Below are positions 57,485-64,000 of a DNA stretch of 64,000 nt, one piece after another. The notes under the pieces were generated by a model. It searched no databases, had not been told where the DNA came from, and saw only the letters and a list, made by a program, of their open reading frames with translations. The DNA comes from Pseudomonas guariconensis. Lineage in GTDB: Bacteria > Pseudomonadota > Gammaproteobacteria > Pseudomonadales > Pseudomonadaceae. The first letter of the stretch is position 1, and the number at the start of each line of letters is the position of its first letter. The stretch is taken from positions 1 through 64,000 of the forward strand of contig NZ_JADLJL010000009.1 in assembly GCF_015680235.1 (NCBI RefSeq), in the 5' to 3' direction. The position numbers and the translations under genes are program-made.

Positions 57485-58033
57485 TCAAAAGTTCGACGGT
57501 GTCGCTGCGCTGATCAGCCGGGCAGGCTCGTCGAAGGGGTTGCGAAAACGGTGCGGCCGGGTGCTTTCGAAGTAGTAGCTGTCGCCCGCTTCGAGGACGA
57601 AGGTCTCGGTGCCGACCACCAGCTCCAGGCGCCCTTCGAGCAAAATGCCGGTTTCCTCACCGTCATGGGTGAGCATTTCTTCACCAGTGTCGGCGCCAGG
57701 CGGATACACCTCGTTGAGAAAGGCGATGGCCCGGTTGGGGTGCGACTTGCCCACCAGCTTCATGGTCACCGCACCGTCGGAGATGTCGATCAGCTCGTGA
57801 GCCTTGTAGACGATCTGCGTAGGGCTTTCGGGAGCGAGCTCGACGGAGAAGAACTCCACCATCGACATGGGAATGCCACTGAGCACCTTGCGCAGGGAGC
57901 TGATCGACGGGCTCACGCTGTTTTTCTCGATCATCGAGATGGTGCTGTTGGTAACGCCCGCGCGCTTGGCGAGTTCACGCTGGGACAGGCCCTTGAGCTT
58001 GCGGATGGCTTGCAGTCGTTCACCGACGTCCAA
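57485..58033 (-). CDS. XRE-cupin transcriptional regulator (PuuR-like)
   Basis: The 182-residue protein joins an XRE helix-turn-helix (about 4-60; LSQRELAKRAGVTNSTISMIE) to a cupin sensor domain (about 105-178). It resembles PuuR, repressor of putrescine use. The start is taken as TTG 58033 (MDVGERLQAIRKLKG), eight bases after AGGAGG; the ATG at 58069 adds 12 residues unlike the family. A gamma-glutamylputrescine oxidase-like gene lies 4 kb away (61848), but the nearest neighbour is alr, so the target is uncertain. Confidence 0.88.
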   Translation of the reverse strand: MDVGERLQAIRKLKGLSQRELAKRAGVTNSTISMIEKNSVSPSISSLRKVLSGIPMSMVEFFSVELAPESPTQIVYKAHELIDISDGAVTMKLVGKSHPNRAIAFLNEVYPPGADTGEEMLTHDGEETGILLEGRLELVVGTETFVLEAGDSYYFESTRPHRFRNPFDEPARLISAATPSNF

Positions 58034-58143
58034 AGCTGGAGCCTCCTGAAACGGTCGAGATGGGAGCAAAGTGTGAACGATATGATGGCGATGCCGTTCA
58101 GTATTTACAACACTTTGCCCCGCAACCTGTCCGCTTCAGCCGC

Positions 58144-59217
58144 TTATTCGCCGATATAGTCCAGCGGCACGCGCTTGAGGTTGCAGAAGATCTGGTACGG
58201 GATCATGCCCGCCTGGGCTGCCACCTCGCTGGCCAGCACCTGCTTGCCCCACAACTCCACCGGGCTGCCGATGGTGGCTTCGGGCACGTCGGTCAGGTCG
58301 ATGCAGAGCATGTCCATGGACACCCGCCCGATCAGCTGGCTGCGCTTGCCGGCGACCATCACCGGGGTACCGGTGGGCGCCTGACGTGGGTAGCCATCGG
58401 CATAGCCCATGGCGACCACGCCGACCCGGGTCGGGCGCGGGGTGATGAACTTGGCGCCATAACCCACCGGCTCGCCGGCCGGCAGCTCACGCACGCCAAT
58501 AACACGCGATTGCAGGGTCATCACCGGTTGCAGGCGCTCGGCCTGGGGTTGGGAGACTTCGAAGGGCGTGGCGCCGTAGAGCATGATGCCCGGGCGTACC
58601 CAGTCGCTCGGCACTTGGGGCCAGCCCAGCACCGCCGGGGAATTGCGCAGGCTGCATTCGGCAGCCAGGCCCTGGCGGGCGGCTTCGAACACCGCCACCT
58701 GCTGGGAAGTGGCATCCACGTCCAGTTCATCGGCGCGGGCGAAGTGGCTCATCAGCACGATACGCGCCACCTTGCCGCTGGCCAGCAGGCGCTGGTAGGC
58801 CTCCTGGTAGTCCTTCGGGTGCAGGCCCACGCGGTGCATGCCGGTGTCCATCTTCAGCCAGACGGTCAATGGCTTGTGGACAGTCGTGTTCTCGATCGCT
58901 TCCAACTGCCACAGTGACTGCACCACGCACCACAGGTCGTGCTCGGCGATCAGCGCCAGCTCGCTGGCCTCGAAGAAGCCTTCGAGCAGCAGCACCGGCG
59001 CCTTGATCCCGGCGGCGCGCAGCTCGAGCGCTTCCTCGATGCAGGCCACCGCAAAGCCGTCGGCTTCGGTTTCCAGGGCCAGGGCACAGCGTACCGCGCC
59101 ATGCCCGTAGGCATCGGCCTTGATCACGGCCAGGGCCTTGGCACCGGACAGTTCACGGGCCAGGCGATAGTTGTGGCGGAGGGCTTGGAGGTCGATGAGG
59201 GCACGGGCGGGACGCAT
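58144..59217 (-). CDS. alr: Alanine racemase, catabolic (DadX-like)
   Basis: The 357-residue PLP enzyme interconverts L- and D-alanine. PLP-binding K33 ([11 protein letters not shown]) and catalytic Y253 (VGYGAKF) are both present. It lies 85 bp downstream of dadA in the same direction, which makes it the dadX-type racemase that feeds the D-amino acid dehydrogenase. A 12-bp-stem hairpin (59257-59286) lies in the gap. P. aeruginosa has a RidA-type gene between dadA and dadX; none is here. Confidence 0.93.
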   Translation of the reverse strand: MRPARALIDLQALRHNYRLARELSGAKALAVIKADAYGHGAVRCALALETEADGFAVACIEEALELRAAGIKAPVLLLEGFFEASELALIAEHDLWCVVQSLWQLEAIENTTVHKPLTVWLKMDTGMHRVGLHPKDYQEAYQRLLASGKVARIVLMSHFARADELDVDATSQQVAVFEAARQGLAAECSLRNSPAVLGWPQVPSDWVRPGIMLYGATPFEVSQPQAERLQPVMTLQSRVIGVRELPAGEPVGYGAKFITPRPTRVGVVAMGYADGYPRQAPTGTPVMVAGKRSQLIGRVSMDMLCIDLTDVPEATIGSPVELWGKQVLASEVAAQAGMIPYQIFCNLKRVPLDYIGE

Positions 59218-59256
59218 GGCGGCAGCCTTATGGTGGTTCAGGTTGAAATCGGTGTT

Positions 59257-59286
59257 GCCCTATCGCCGGCAAGGCGGCGATAGGGC
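59257..59286. terminator. Strong hairpin between dadA and alr
   Basis: GCCCTATCGCCG and CGGCGATAGGGC form a perfect 12-bp stem with loop GCAAGG. No T-run follows. It looks like a REP remnant and could give polar expression of dadA over alr or stabilise the dadA 3' end. Confidence 0.65.
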
Positions 59287-59302
59287 TGGTGAAGCAGGCC
59301 AA

Positions 59303-60604
59303 TCACTGATGCACAGGCGCGGCCTGGCCGTGCTTGGTCACTTCCCGGTTGTTGCCGTAACGGGAAATGTCGAGGCCTTCGGCACTGATCTGCGGCTTCT
59401 TGCGCGCGATCAAATCGGCCAGCAGGCGACCGGAGCCACAGGCCATGGTCCAGCCCAGGGTACCGTGACCGGTGTTCAGGAACAGGTTGCGGTACGGGGT
59501 GGCGCCCACGATCGGGGTGCCGTCCGGGGTGGCCGGGCGCAGGCCGGTCCAGAAGCTGGCCTGGCTCAGGTCGCCGCCGCGAGGATAGAGATCATTGACG
59601 ATCATCTCCAGCGTTTCGCGGCGACGCGGGTTCAGCGAAAGGTCGAACCCGGCGATCTCGGCCATGCCGCCTACGCGGATACGGTTGTCGAACCGGGTGA
59701 TGGCGACCTTGTAGGTTTCATCGAGAATGGTCGAGGTCGGCGCCATGTCGGCATTGGTGATCGGCACGGTCAGCGAGTAACCCTTGAGCGGGTACACCGG
59801 CGCCTTGATGCCCAGCGGCTTGAGCATCTGCGGCGAATAGCTGCCCAGGGCCAGCACGTAGCGGTCGGCGGTTTCCAGCTTGCCGTCGATCCACACGCCG
59901 TTGATACGGTCACCGGCGAAGTCCAGGCGCTGGATGTTCTGGTCGAAGCGGAATTCCACGCCCAGCTTGAGCGCCATTTCGGCGAGCTTGGTGGTGAACA
60001 GCTGGCAGTCGCCGGTCTGATCGTTGGGCAGGCGCAGGGCGCCGGCCAGGATGTTCTTCACGCCGGCCAGGGCAGGTTCGACACGAGCGATGCCGTCGCG
60101 GTCGAGCAGCTCGTAAGGCACGCCGGACTGCTCGAGCACGGCGATATCCTTGGCGGCGGCATCCACCTGCGCCTGGGTACGGAACAGCTGGGTGGTGCCC
60201 AGGGAGCGGTTTTCGTAGGCGATACCGGTTTCGGCGCGCAGCTCGTCGAGGCAGTCGCGGCTGTACTCGGACAGACGCACCATGCGCTCCTTGTTCACCG
60301 CGTAGCGGTTGGCGGTGCAGTTGCGCAGCATCTGCGCCATCCACAGGTACTGGTCGACGTCGCCGGTGAGCTTGATGGCCAGCGGGGCATGACGCTCGAG
60401 CAGCCACTTGATGGCCTTGAGCGGCACGCCAGGGGCAGCCCAGGGCGAGGCATAGCCGGGCGAGATCTGGCCGGCGTTGGCGAAGCTGGTTTCCATGGCC
60501 ACCGCTGGTTGGCGGTCGACCACCGTCACTTCGAAACCTTGCCGGGCCAGATAATAGGCACTGGCGGTTCCGATCACACCGCTACCAAGTACCAGAACTC
60601 GCAT
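59303..60604 (-). CDS. dadA: D-amino acid dehydrogenase DadA
   Basis: The 433-residue membrane-associated flavoprotein oxidises D-alanine and other D-amino acids to oxo acids, passing electrons to the respiratory chain. It starts with the FAD-binding motif [18 protein letters not shown], and length matches the family (432-434). It is divergent from dadR across 154 bp and forms a unit with alr for use of alanine as carbon and nitrogen source. Confidence 0.95.
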   Translation of the reverse strand: MRVLVLGSGVIGTASAYYLARQGFEVTVVDRQPAVAMETSFANAGQISPGYASPWAAPGVPLKAIKWLLERHAPLAIKLTGDVDQYLWMAQMLRNCTANRYAVNKERMVRLSEYSRDCLDELRAETGIAYENRSLGTTQLFRTQAQVDAAAKDIAVLEQSGVPYELLDRDGIARVEPALAGVKNILAGALRLPNDQTGDCQLFTTKLAEMALKLGVEFRFDQNIQRLDFAGDRINGVWIDGKLETADRYVLALGSYSPQMLKPLGIKAPVYPLKGYSLTVPITNADMAPTSTILDETYKVAITRFDNRIRVGGMAEIAGFDLSLNPRRRETLEMIVNDLYPRGGDLSQASFWTGLRPATPDGTPIVGATPYRNLFLNTGHGTLGWTMACGSGRLLADLIARKKPQISAEGLDISRYGNNREVTKHGQAAPVHQ

Positions 60605-60714
60605 TGTTTATCCCTCGCACGCGGTCAACCGCAGTCTTTTGTTGAAATGGCTGGATGGCCGCAGTATATGGAGGAATAGCCAGTGCATTTCACTATATAA
60701 AAGCCTATATTTGG

Positions 60715-60726
60715 CGAGAATTCTCG
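60715..60726. promoter_or_regulatory. Palindrome in the dadA-dadR promoter region
   Basis: CGAGAATTCTCG is a perfect 12-bp palindrome 33 bp before dadR, in an AT-rich stretch (CACTATATAAAAGCCTATATTTGG). Lrp/AsnC regulators bind such degenerate AT-rich palindromes, so it is a candidate DadR operator. The assignment is inference. Confidence 0.5.
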
Positions 60727-60758
60727 GCAAAATCGCCTTTCACGGAGGGGCATCCCCT

Positions 60759-61247
60759 ATGAGAACCCAGCACCAGAGCAAGCGTGAACTGGACAAGATC
60801 GACCGCAATATCCTGCGCATCCTGCAGAACGACGGGCGCATCTCGTTCACCGAACTGGGCGAAAAGGTCGGCCTTTCCACCACACCTTGCACCGAGCGGG
60901 TTCGCCGGCTGGAACGTGAGGGGATCATCATGGGCTACAACGCCCGGCTCAATCCGCAGCACCTCAAGGGCAGCCTGCTGGTGTTCGTCGAGATCAGCCT
61001 GGACTACAAGTCCGGCGACACCTTCGAGGAGTTCCGCCGCGCCGTGCTCAAGCTGCCCCATGTGCTGGAATGCCACCTGGTGTCCGGCGACTTCGACTAC
61101 CTGGTGAAGGCACGTATCTCGGAGATGGCCTCCTATCGCAAGCTGCTGGGCGACATCCTGCTCAAGCTGCCCCATGTGCGCGAGTCCAAGAGCTACATCG
61201 TCATGGAAGAGGTGAAGGAAAGCCTCTGCCTGCCGATTCCGGAGTAA
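60759..61247 (+). CDS. dadR: Lrp/AsnC regulator DadR
   Basis: The 162-residue protein has an AsnC-type helix-turn-helix (about 12-60; LDKIDRNILRILQNDGRIS) and an Lrp effector/oligomerisation domain (about 70-155). Its position divergent from dadA and its close match to bacterial Lrp identify it as DadR, the alanine-responsive activator of dadAX in Pseudomonas. The ATG at 60759 follows ACGGAGGGGCATCCCCT. Confidence 0.93.
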   Translation: MRTQHQSKRELDKIDRNILRILQNDGRISFTELGEKVGLSTTPCTERVRRLEREGIIMGYNARLNPQHLKGSLLVFVEISLDYKSGDTFEEFRRAVLKLPHVLECHLVSGDFDYLVKARISEMASYRKLLGDILLKLPHVRESKSYIVMEEVKESLCLPIPE

Positions 61248-61250
61248 GGT

Positions 61251-61604
61251 TCAGACCAGCACCTGGCGGGTGCTGGCGATGAACTGGTGCACCAGTTGCT
61301 CGGCCTCGGGTTCGATCATCTGGTCGGGCCCCCGGCCCCGCGGGCAGGCCAGGCGTGGCGTGGTGCCGAACAGGCGGCAGATCATCGGGCGCTCTTCGTA
61401 GACCGTGCAGCCGTTGGGGCCCAGGTGCACGCAGTCCAGGCGCTCCAGCGCGGCGTCCTGCTCGGCGCGGGGCTTGCGCGGCAGGCGGGCCATTTCTTCA
61501 GCCGAAGTGGTGACCGGGCCGCAGCAATCATGGCAGCCGGGTTCGCACTCGAAGGATGGGATCAGTTCGCGCAGGAAATGGATCTTGTGGCTGTTGCAGG
61601 ACAT
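61251..61604 (-). CDS. YkgJ family cysteine cluster protein
   Basis: The 117-residue protein has the YkgJ-type cysteines C20, C24, C27 and C28 (FECEPGCHDCCGP), then C58, C66, C76 and C88, which probably bind zinc or an iron-sulfur cluster. ATG 61604 starts MSCNSHKIHFLREL; frames upstream to 61769 run through REP DNA. It is convergent with dadR (3 bp gap). No function is known for the family. Confidence 0.85.
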   Translation of the reverse strand: MSCNSHKIHFLRELIPSFECEPGCHDCCGPVTTSAEEMARLPRKPRAEQDAALERLDCVHLGPNGCTVYEERPMICRLFGTTPRLACPRGRGPDQMIEPEAEQLVHQFIASTRQVLV

Positions 61605-61653
61605 GGTCGGGTACAAAGCAGGGAAATTGACCAGATTATATAGCGCCGCCCCA

Positions 61654-61754
61654 CTGTAGGAGCGGCCATGTTCCGCGAACCGGCCCCAAAGCGGCCCCCG
61701 CACTATAACTGTGGGGGGCGCTGCGCCCCTTTCGCGGCACAAGGCCGCTCCTAG
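61654..61754. repeat. REP pair
   Basis: Degenerate REPs at 61654-61681 (CTGTAGGAGCGGCCATGTTC) and 61729-61754 (TTTCGCGGCACAAGGCCGCT) flank GGGGGGCGCTGCGCCCC. The block separates the YkgJ gene start from the flavoenzyme gene. Confidence 0.75.
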
Positions 61755-61847
61755 AGTTGATCGCGTCAAGCAGGGCTGGCCGGTTGCCCGCCCCAGAGCC
61801 CCGGCTTATCCTCCTCGCCTAGCCCACCAGCCCCAGGACCCAGCCCA

Positions 61848-63140
61848 ATGATCCACAGCGCGCAGCACGCCGCCTCCTACTATGCCGCCAGCAGCGCACC
61901 CCACCCTGACCACGCCTTCCTGCAAGGCGACCACCGTGCCGACGTCTGCATCGTCGGCGGCGGTTATTCCGGCCTCAATACTGCCATCGAGCTGGCCGAG
62001 CGTGGGCTGTCGGTGATCCTGCTGGAAGCGCGCAAGATCGGCTGGGGCGCCAGCGGGCGCAATGGTGGGCAGTTGATCCGCGGCGTCGGCCACGGCCTGG
62101 AGCAGTTCCTGCCGGTGATCGGCGAGGAAGGTGTGCGCAGCATGAAGCTCATGGGCCTGGAAGCGGTGGACATCGTCCGCGAGCGCGTCGAGCGCCATGC
62201 CATCGCCTGCGACCTGACCTGGGGCTACTGCGACCTGGCCAACAAGCCGGGCGAGCTGCAAGGCTTCGCCGAGGATGCCGAAGAATTGCGCAGCCTGGGC
62301 TATCGCCACGAACTGCGCCTGGTGCAGAAGAAAGATATCCACAGCGTGGTCGGTTCCGACCGCTATGTAGGCGGGCTGATCGACATGGGCTCGGGGCACC
62401 TGCACCCGCTGAACCTGGCCTTGGGCGAAGCCGCCGTGGCCAACCGCCTGGGGGTGGGCCTGTATGAACAATCGGAAGTCGTTCGTATCGACTACGGCCC
62501 CGAAGTGACTGTGCATACCGCCCAGGGCCGCGTTCGCGCCACGACCCTGGTGCTGTGCTGCAATGCCTATCACAACGACCTGAACCGCGAACTCGGCGGC
62601 AAGGTTTTGCCCGCCGGCAGCTATATCATCGCCACCGAGCCGTTGGGCGAGGAGCGCGCCCGCCAGTTGCTGCCGCAGAACATGGCGGTGTGCGACCAGC
62701 GCGTGGCCCTGGACTACTATCGGCTCTCTGCCGACCACCGCCTGCTGTTCGGCGGCGCCTGCCATTATTCCGGGCGTGACCCCCAGGACATCGCCGCCTA
62801 CATGCGGCCCAAGATGCTCAAGGTATTCCCGCAGTTGGCCGACGTACGCATCGACTATCAATGGGGCGGCATGATCGGCATCGGTGCCAACCGCCTGCCG
62901 CAAATCGGCCGCCTGGCCAGCCAGCCCAACGTCTATTACGCCCAGGCCTATTCCGGCCATGGCGTGAACGCCACCCACCTGGCCGGGCGCCTGCTGGGCG
63001 AGGCCATCAGCGGCCAGCAGGGCGGGCGCTTCGACCTGTTCGCCAAGGTGCCACACATTACCTTCCCCGGCGGCAAGCTGCTGCGCTCGCCGCTGCTGGC
63101 CTTGGGAATGCTCTGGCATCGCCTGAAAGAACTCGCCTGA
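61848..63140 (+). CDS. FAD-dependent oxidoreductase, PuuB/OrdL-like
   Basis: The 430-residue flavoprotein of the DAO family has the Rossmann motif CIVGGGYSGLNTAIELAERG near residue 30 and a C-terminal substrate domain (GGMIGIGANRLPQIGR). It is closest in type to gamma-glutamylputrescine oxidase (PuuB/OrdL), which acts in polyamine breakdown. Related paralogues oxidise other amines, so the substrate is a guess. It is not closely packed with other polyamine genes here; the XRE-cupin regulator is 4 kb upstream. Confidence 0.8.
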   Translation: MIHSAQHAASYYAASSAPHPDHAFLQGDHRADVCIVGGGYSGLNTAIELAERGLSVILLEARKIGWGASGRNGGQLIRGVGHGLEQFLPVIGEEGVRSMKLMGLEAVDIVRERVERHAIACDLTWGYCDLANKPGELQGFAEDAEELRSLGYRHELRLVQKKDIHSVVGSDRYVGGLIDMGSGHLHPLNLALGEAAVANRLGVGLYEQSEVVRIDYGPEVTVHTAQGRVRATTLVLCCNAYHNDLNRELGGKVLPAGSYIIATEPLGEERARQLLPQNMAVCDQRVALDYYRLSADHRLLFGGACHYSGRDPQDIAAYMRPKMLKVFPQLADVRIDYQWGGMIGIGANRLPQIGRLASQPNVYYAQAYSGHGVNATHLAGRLLGEAISGQQGGRFDLFAKVPHITFPGGKLLRSPLLALGMLWHRLKELA

Positions 63141-63149
63141 CACCCCCTT

Positions 63150-63176
63150 TGAGCGGGCTTGCCCCGCTCCTACAGG
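63150..63176. repeat. Short REP-like element
   Basis: GAGCGGGCTTGCCCCGCTCC followed by TACAGGG lies between the flavoenzyme stop and the convergent DUF1127 gene. GAGCGGG / CCCGCTC is a near-perfect hairpin that could end both transcripts. Confidence 0.7.
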
Positions 63177-63184
63177 GGTCGTGT

Positions 63185-63415
63185 TCAACTTTTCCAGAAG
63201 GGTTTGCGCCCTTCCTCCCGCGCTTGCGCCCAGCTCAGCCCGATATCCCGCAGTTGTGCATCGTCGAGCTGCAACAGGTGCCTGCGGGTGCGCCAGCGAT
63301 GCACCATCAACCCCCACCGGCTCAGACCCGCTGGCCCCTCGAAGACCTTGGCCCGTTCTCCAGCGTCCAGTTCCTTGGCCAATAGTTGCAAGCGCACATC
63401 GCTCATGCCGTCCAT
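63185..63415 (-). CDS. DUF1127 domain small protein
   Basis: The 76-residue protein has a C-terminal DUF1127 motif (VHRWRTRRHLLQLDDAQLRD, then IGLSWAQAREE). Proteins with this motif often bind RNA or modulate regulators and may respond to stress. ATG 63415 (MDGMSDVRLQL) follows GGGAG; M4 is an alternative. It is divergent from the MocR regulator across about 180 bp, which hints that MocR controls it. Confidence 0.8.
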   Translation of the reverse strand: MDGMSDVRLQLLAKELDAGERAKVFEGPAGLSRWGLMVHRWRTRRHLLQLDDAQLRDIGLSWAQAREEGRKPFWKS

Positions 63416-63595
63416 CGCTGCGTTCTCCCGATCAGTAGGTACTGTGGGAGAAAGCATGCACGTCGGCACCCGAGGCCATACAGATCCAATACCAGTTTAT
63501 TATTTCCATACAGAATTGGCAGCCTGAGGCCTGAATGCTGTATTTTCAGCCGATCTGTAATGGTCTGCAGGCGCACTTAGGCGCAGGAGTATGCC

Positions 63596-64000
63596 GTGAC
63601 GCTCTACCTCAACCTTGCCGAACTGCTGGGCGCCCGCATCGAACAAGGCCTGTACCGCCCCGGCCAGCGCCTGCCCTCGGTGCGCGCGCTGAGTTTGGAG
63701 CATGGGGTCAGCCTGAGCACGGTGCAGCAGGCCTATCGCCTGCTCGAGGACAACGGCCTGGTCTCGCCACGGCCCAAGTCCGGCTATTTCGTCGCCGAAG
63801 ACCGCAGCCTCCCTGCCCTGCCCGCCGTCAGCCGCCCGGCCCAGCGCCCTGTGGATATCTCGCAATGGGAGCAGGTCCTGGAGCTGGTACGCAGCACGCC
63901 GCAGAAGGCGGTGATACAGCTTGGCCGCGGCATGCCCGACATCGACAGCCCGACCTTGAAACCTCTGTTACGCAGCCTCGCCCAGCTCAGCCGACGCCAG
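63596..64000 (+). CDS. MocR/GntR family regulator with aminotransferase domain (5' part only)
   Basis: The open frame runs off the window after 135 codons. The GTG start at 63596 has AGGAG (63585-63589) six bases upstream. The visible part is a GntR winged helix (LNLAELLGARIEQGLYRPGQ, then RLPSVRALSLEHGVSLSTVQ and AYRLLEDNGLVSPRPKSGYFV) followed by the linker and the start of a fold-type-I aminotransferase-like domain (VIQLGRGMPDIDSP). MocR proteins use PLP as an effector cofactor. It is divergent from the DUF1127 gene. Confidence 0.85.
   Translation, partial: MTLYLNLAELLGARIEQGLYRPGQRLPSVRALSLEHGVSLSTVQQAYRLLEDNGLVSPRPKSGYFVAEDRSLPALPAVSRPAQRPVDISQWEQVLELVRSTPQKAVIQLGRGMPDIDSPTLKPLLRSLAQLSRRQ

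Overview
The window is a GC-rich (roughly 60-65% by eye) chromosomal segment from a fluorescent Pseudomonas, most likely of the P. putida group. Three things point there: the gene order algP-FKBP-algQ-dsbB-hemYXDC-algR / argH with no algZ (fimS) beside algR; the D/L-lysine catabolic set amaA-amaB-lysR-hglS; and many intergenic REP elements of the P. putida type (GGAGCGGGCTTGTCCCGCGA and relatives). About 61 protein genes are supported, the last one cut by the window edge. I saw no rRNA, tRNA, CRISPR array, insertion sequence, prophage or intact transposase.

Layout. 0-9 kb: small envelope and stress genes (DUF2789, YbaK-like deacylase, NfeD-stomatin pair, LysE exporter, MscS channel with the ABC-F protein YheS) and the histone-like AlgP. 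9-16.2 kb: FKBP isomerase, the anti-sigma factor AlgQ/Rsd, DsbB, the tetrapyrrole operon hemC-hemD-hemX-hemY, and the LytTR regulator AlgR. 16.5-24 kb: argH, a glutathione transferase, small conserved proteins, class I adenylate cyclase, rnk, and cyaY with a DUF1289 gene. 24-29 kb: lptM-lysA-dapF-DUF484-xerC-HAD, a tightly packed operon for lysine/meso-DAP metabolism and chromosome dimer resolution, then the acidic RNA polymerase-binding protein SutA. 29.6-34 kb: glnK-amtB behind a sigma54/NtrC control region, ubiK, comM. 34-42 kb: a CPA2 antiporter, a LysR regulator, a Tat-exported amidohydrolase, a YcaC-type hydrolase, and an MscS channel with a cyclic-nucleotide-binding domain.

42-48.5 kb is the lysine degradation island: AmaA makes piperideine-6-carboxylate from L-pipecolate, AmaB oxidises it to 2-aminoadipate, and HglS turns 2-oxoadipate into 2-hydroxyglutarate, which joins the D- and L-lysine routes to central metabolism. 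Two LysR regulators lie within or beside it. 48.7-64 kb: MATE efflux pump, a GGDEF/EAL protein with a degenerate receiver, rep helicase, xpt, an acyl-CoA hydrolase/transferase, cytochrome c5, an XRE-cupin regulator, the D-alanine catabolic set dadR / dadA-alr, a Cys-cluster protein, a gamma-glutamylputrescine oxidase-like flavoenzyme, DUF1127, and the start of a MocR regulator.

The most unusual signal is in the intergenic DNA rather than in a gene cassette. Besides ordinary REPs there is a second repeat, present four times, that shares the REP end CTCCCACAGG but carries two different adjacent hairpins. There is also a REP pair enclosed by a perfect 17-bp inverted repeat (22592-22747), and a REP that supplies the last ~16 codons of a LysR gene (47577-47625). 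No complete, obviously new multi-gene system was seen.
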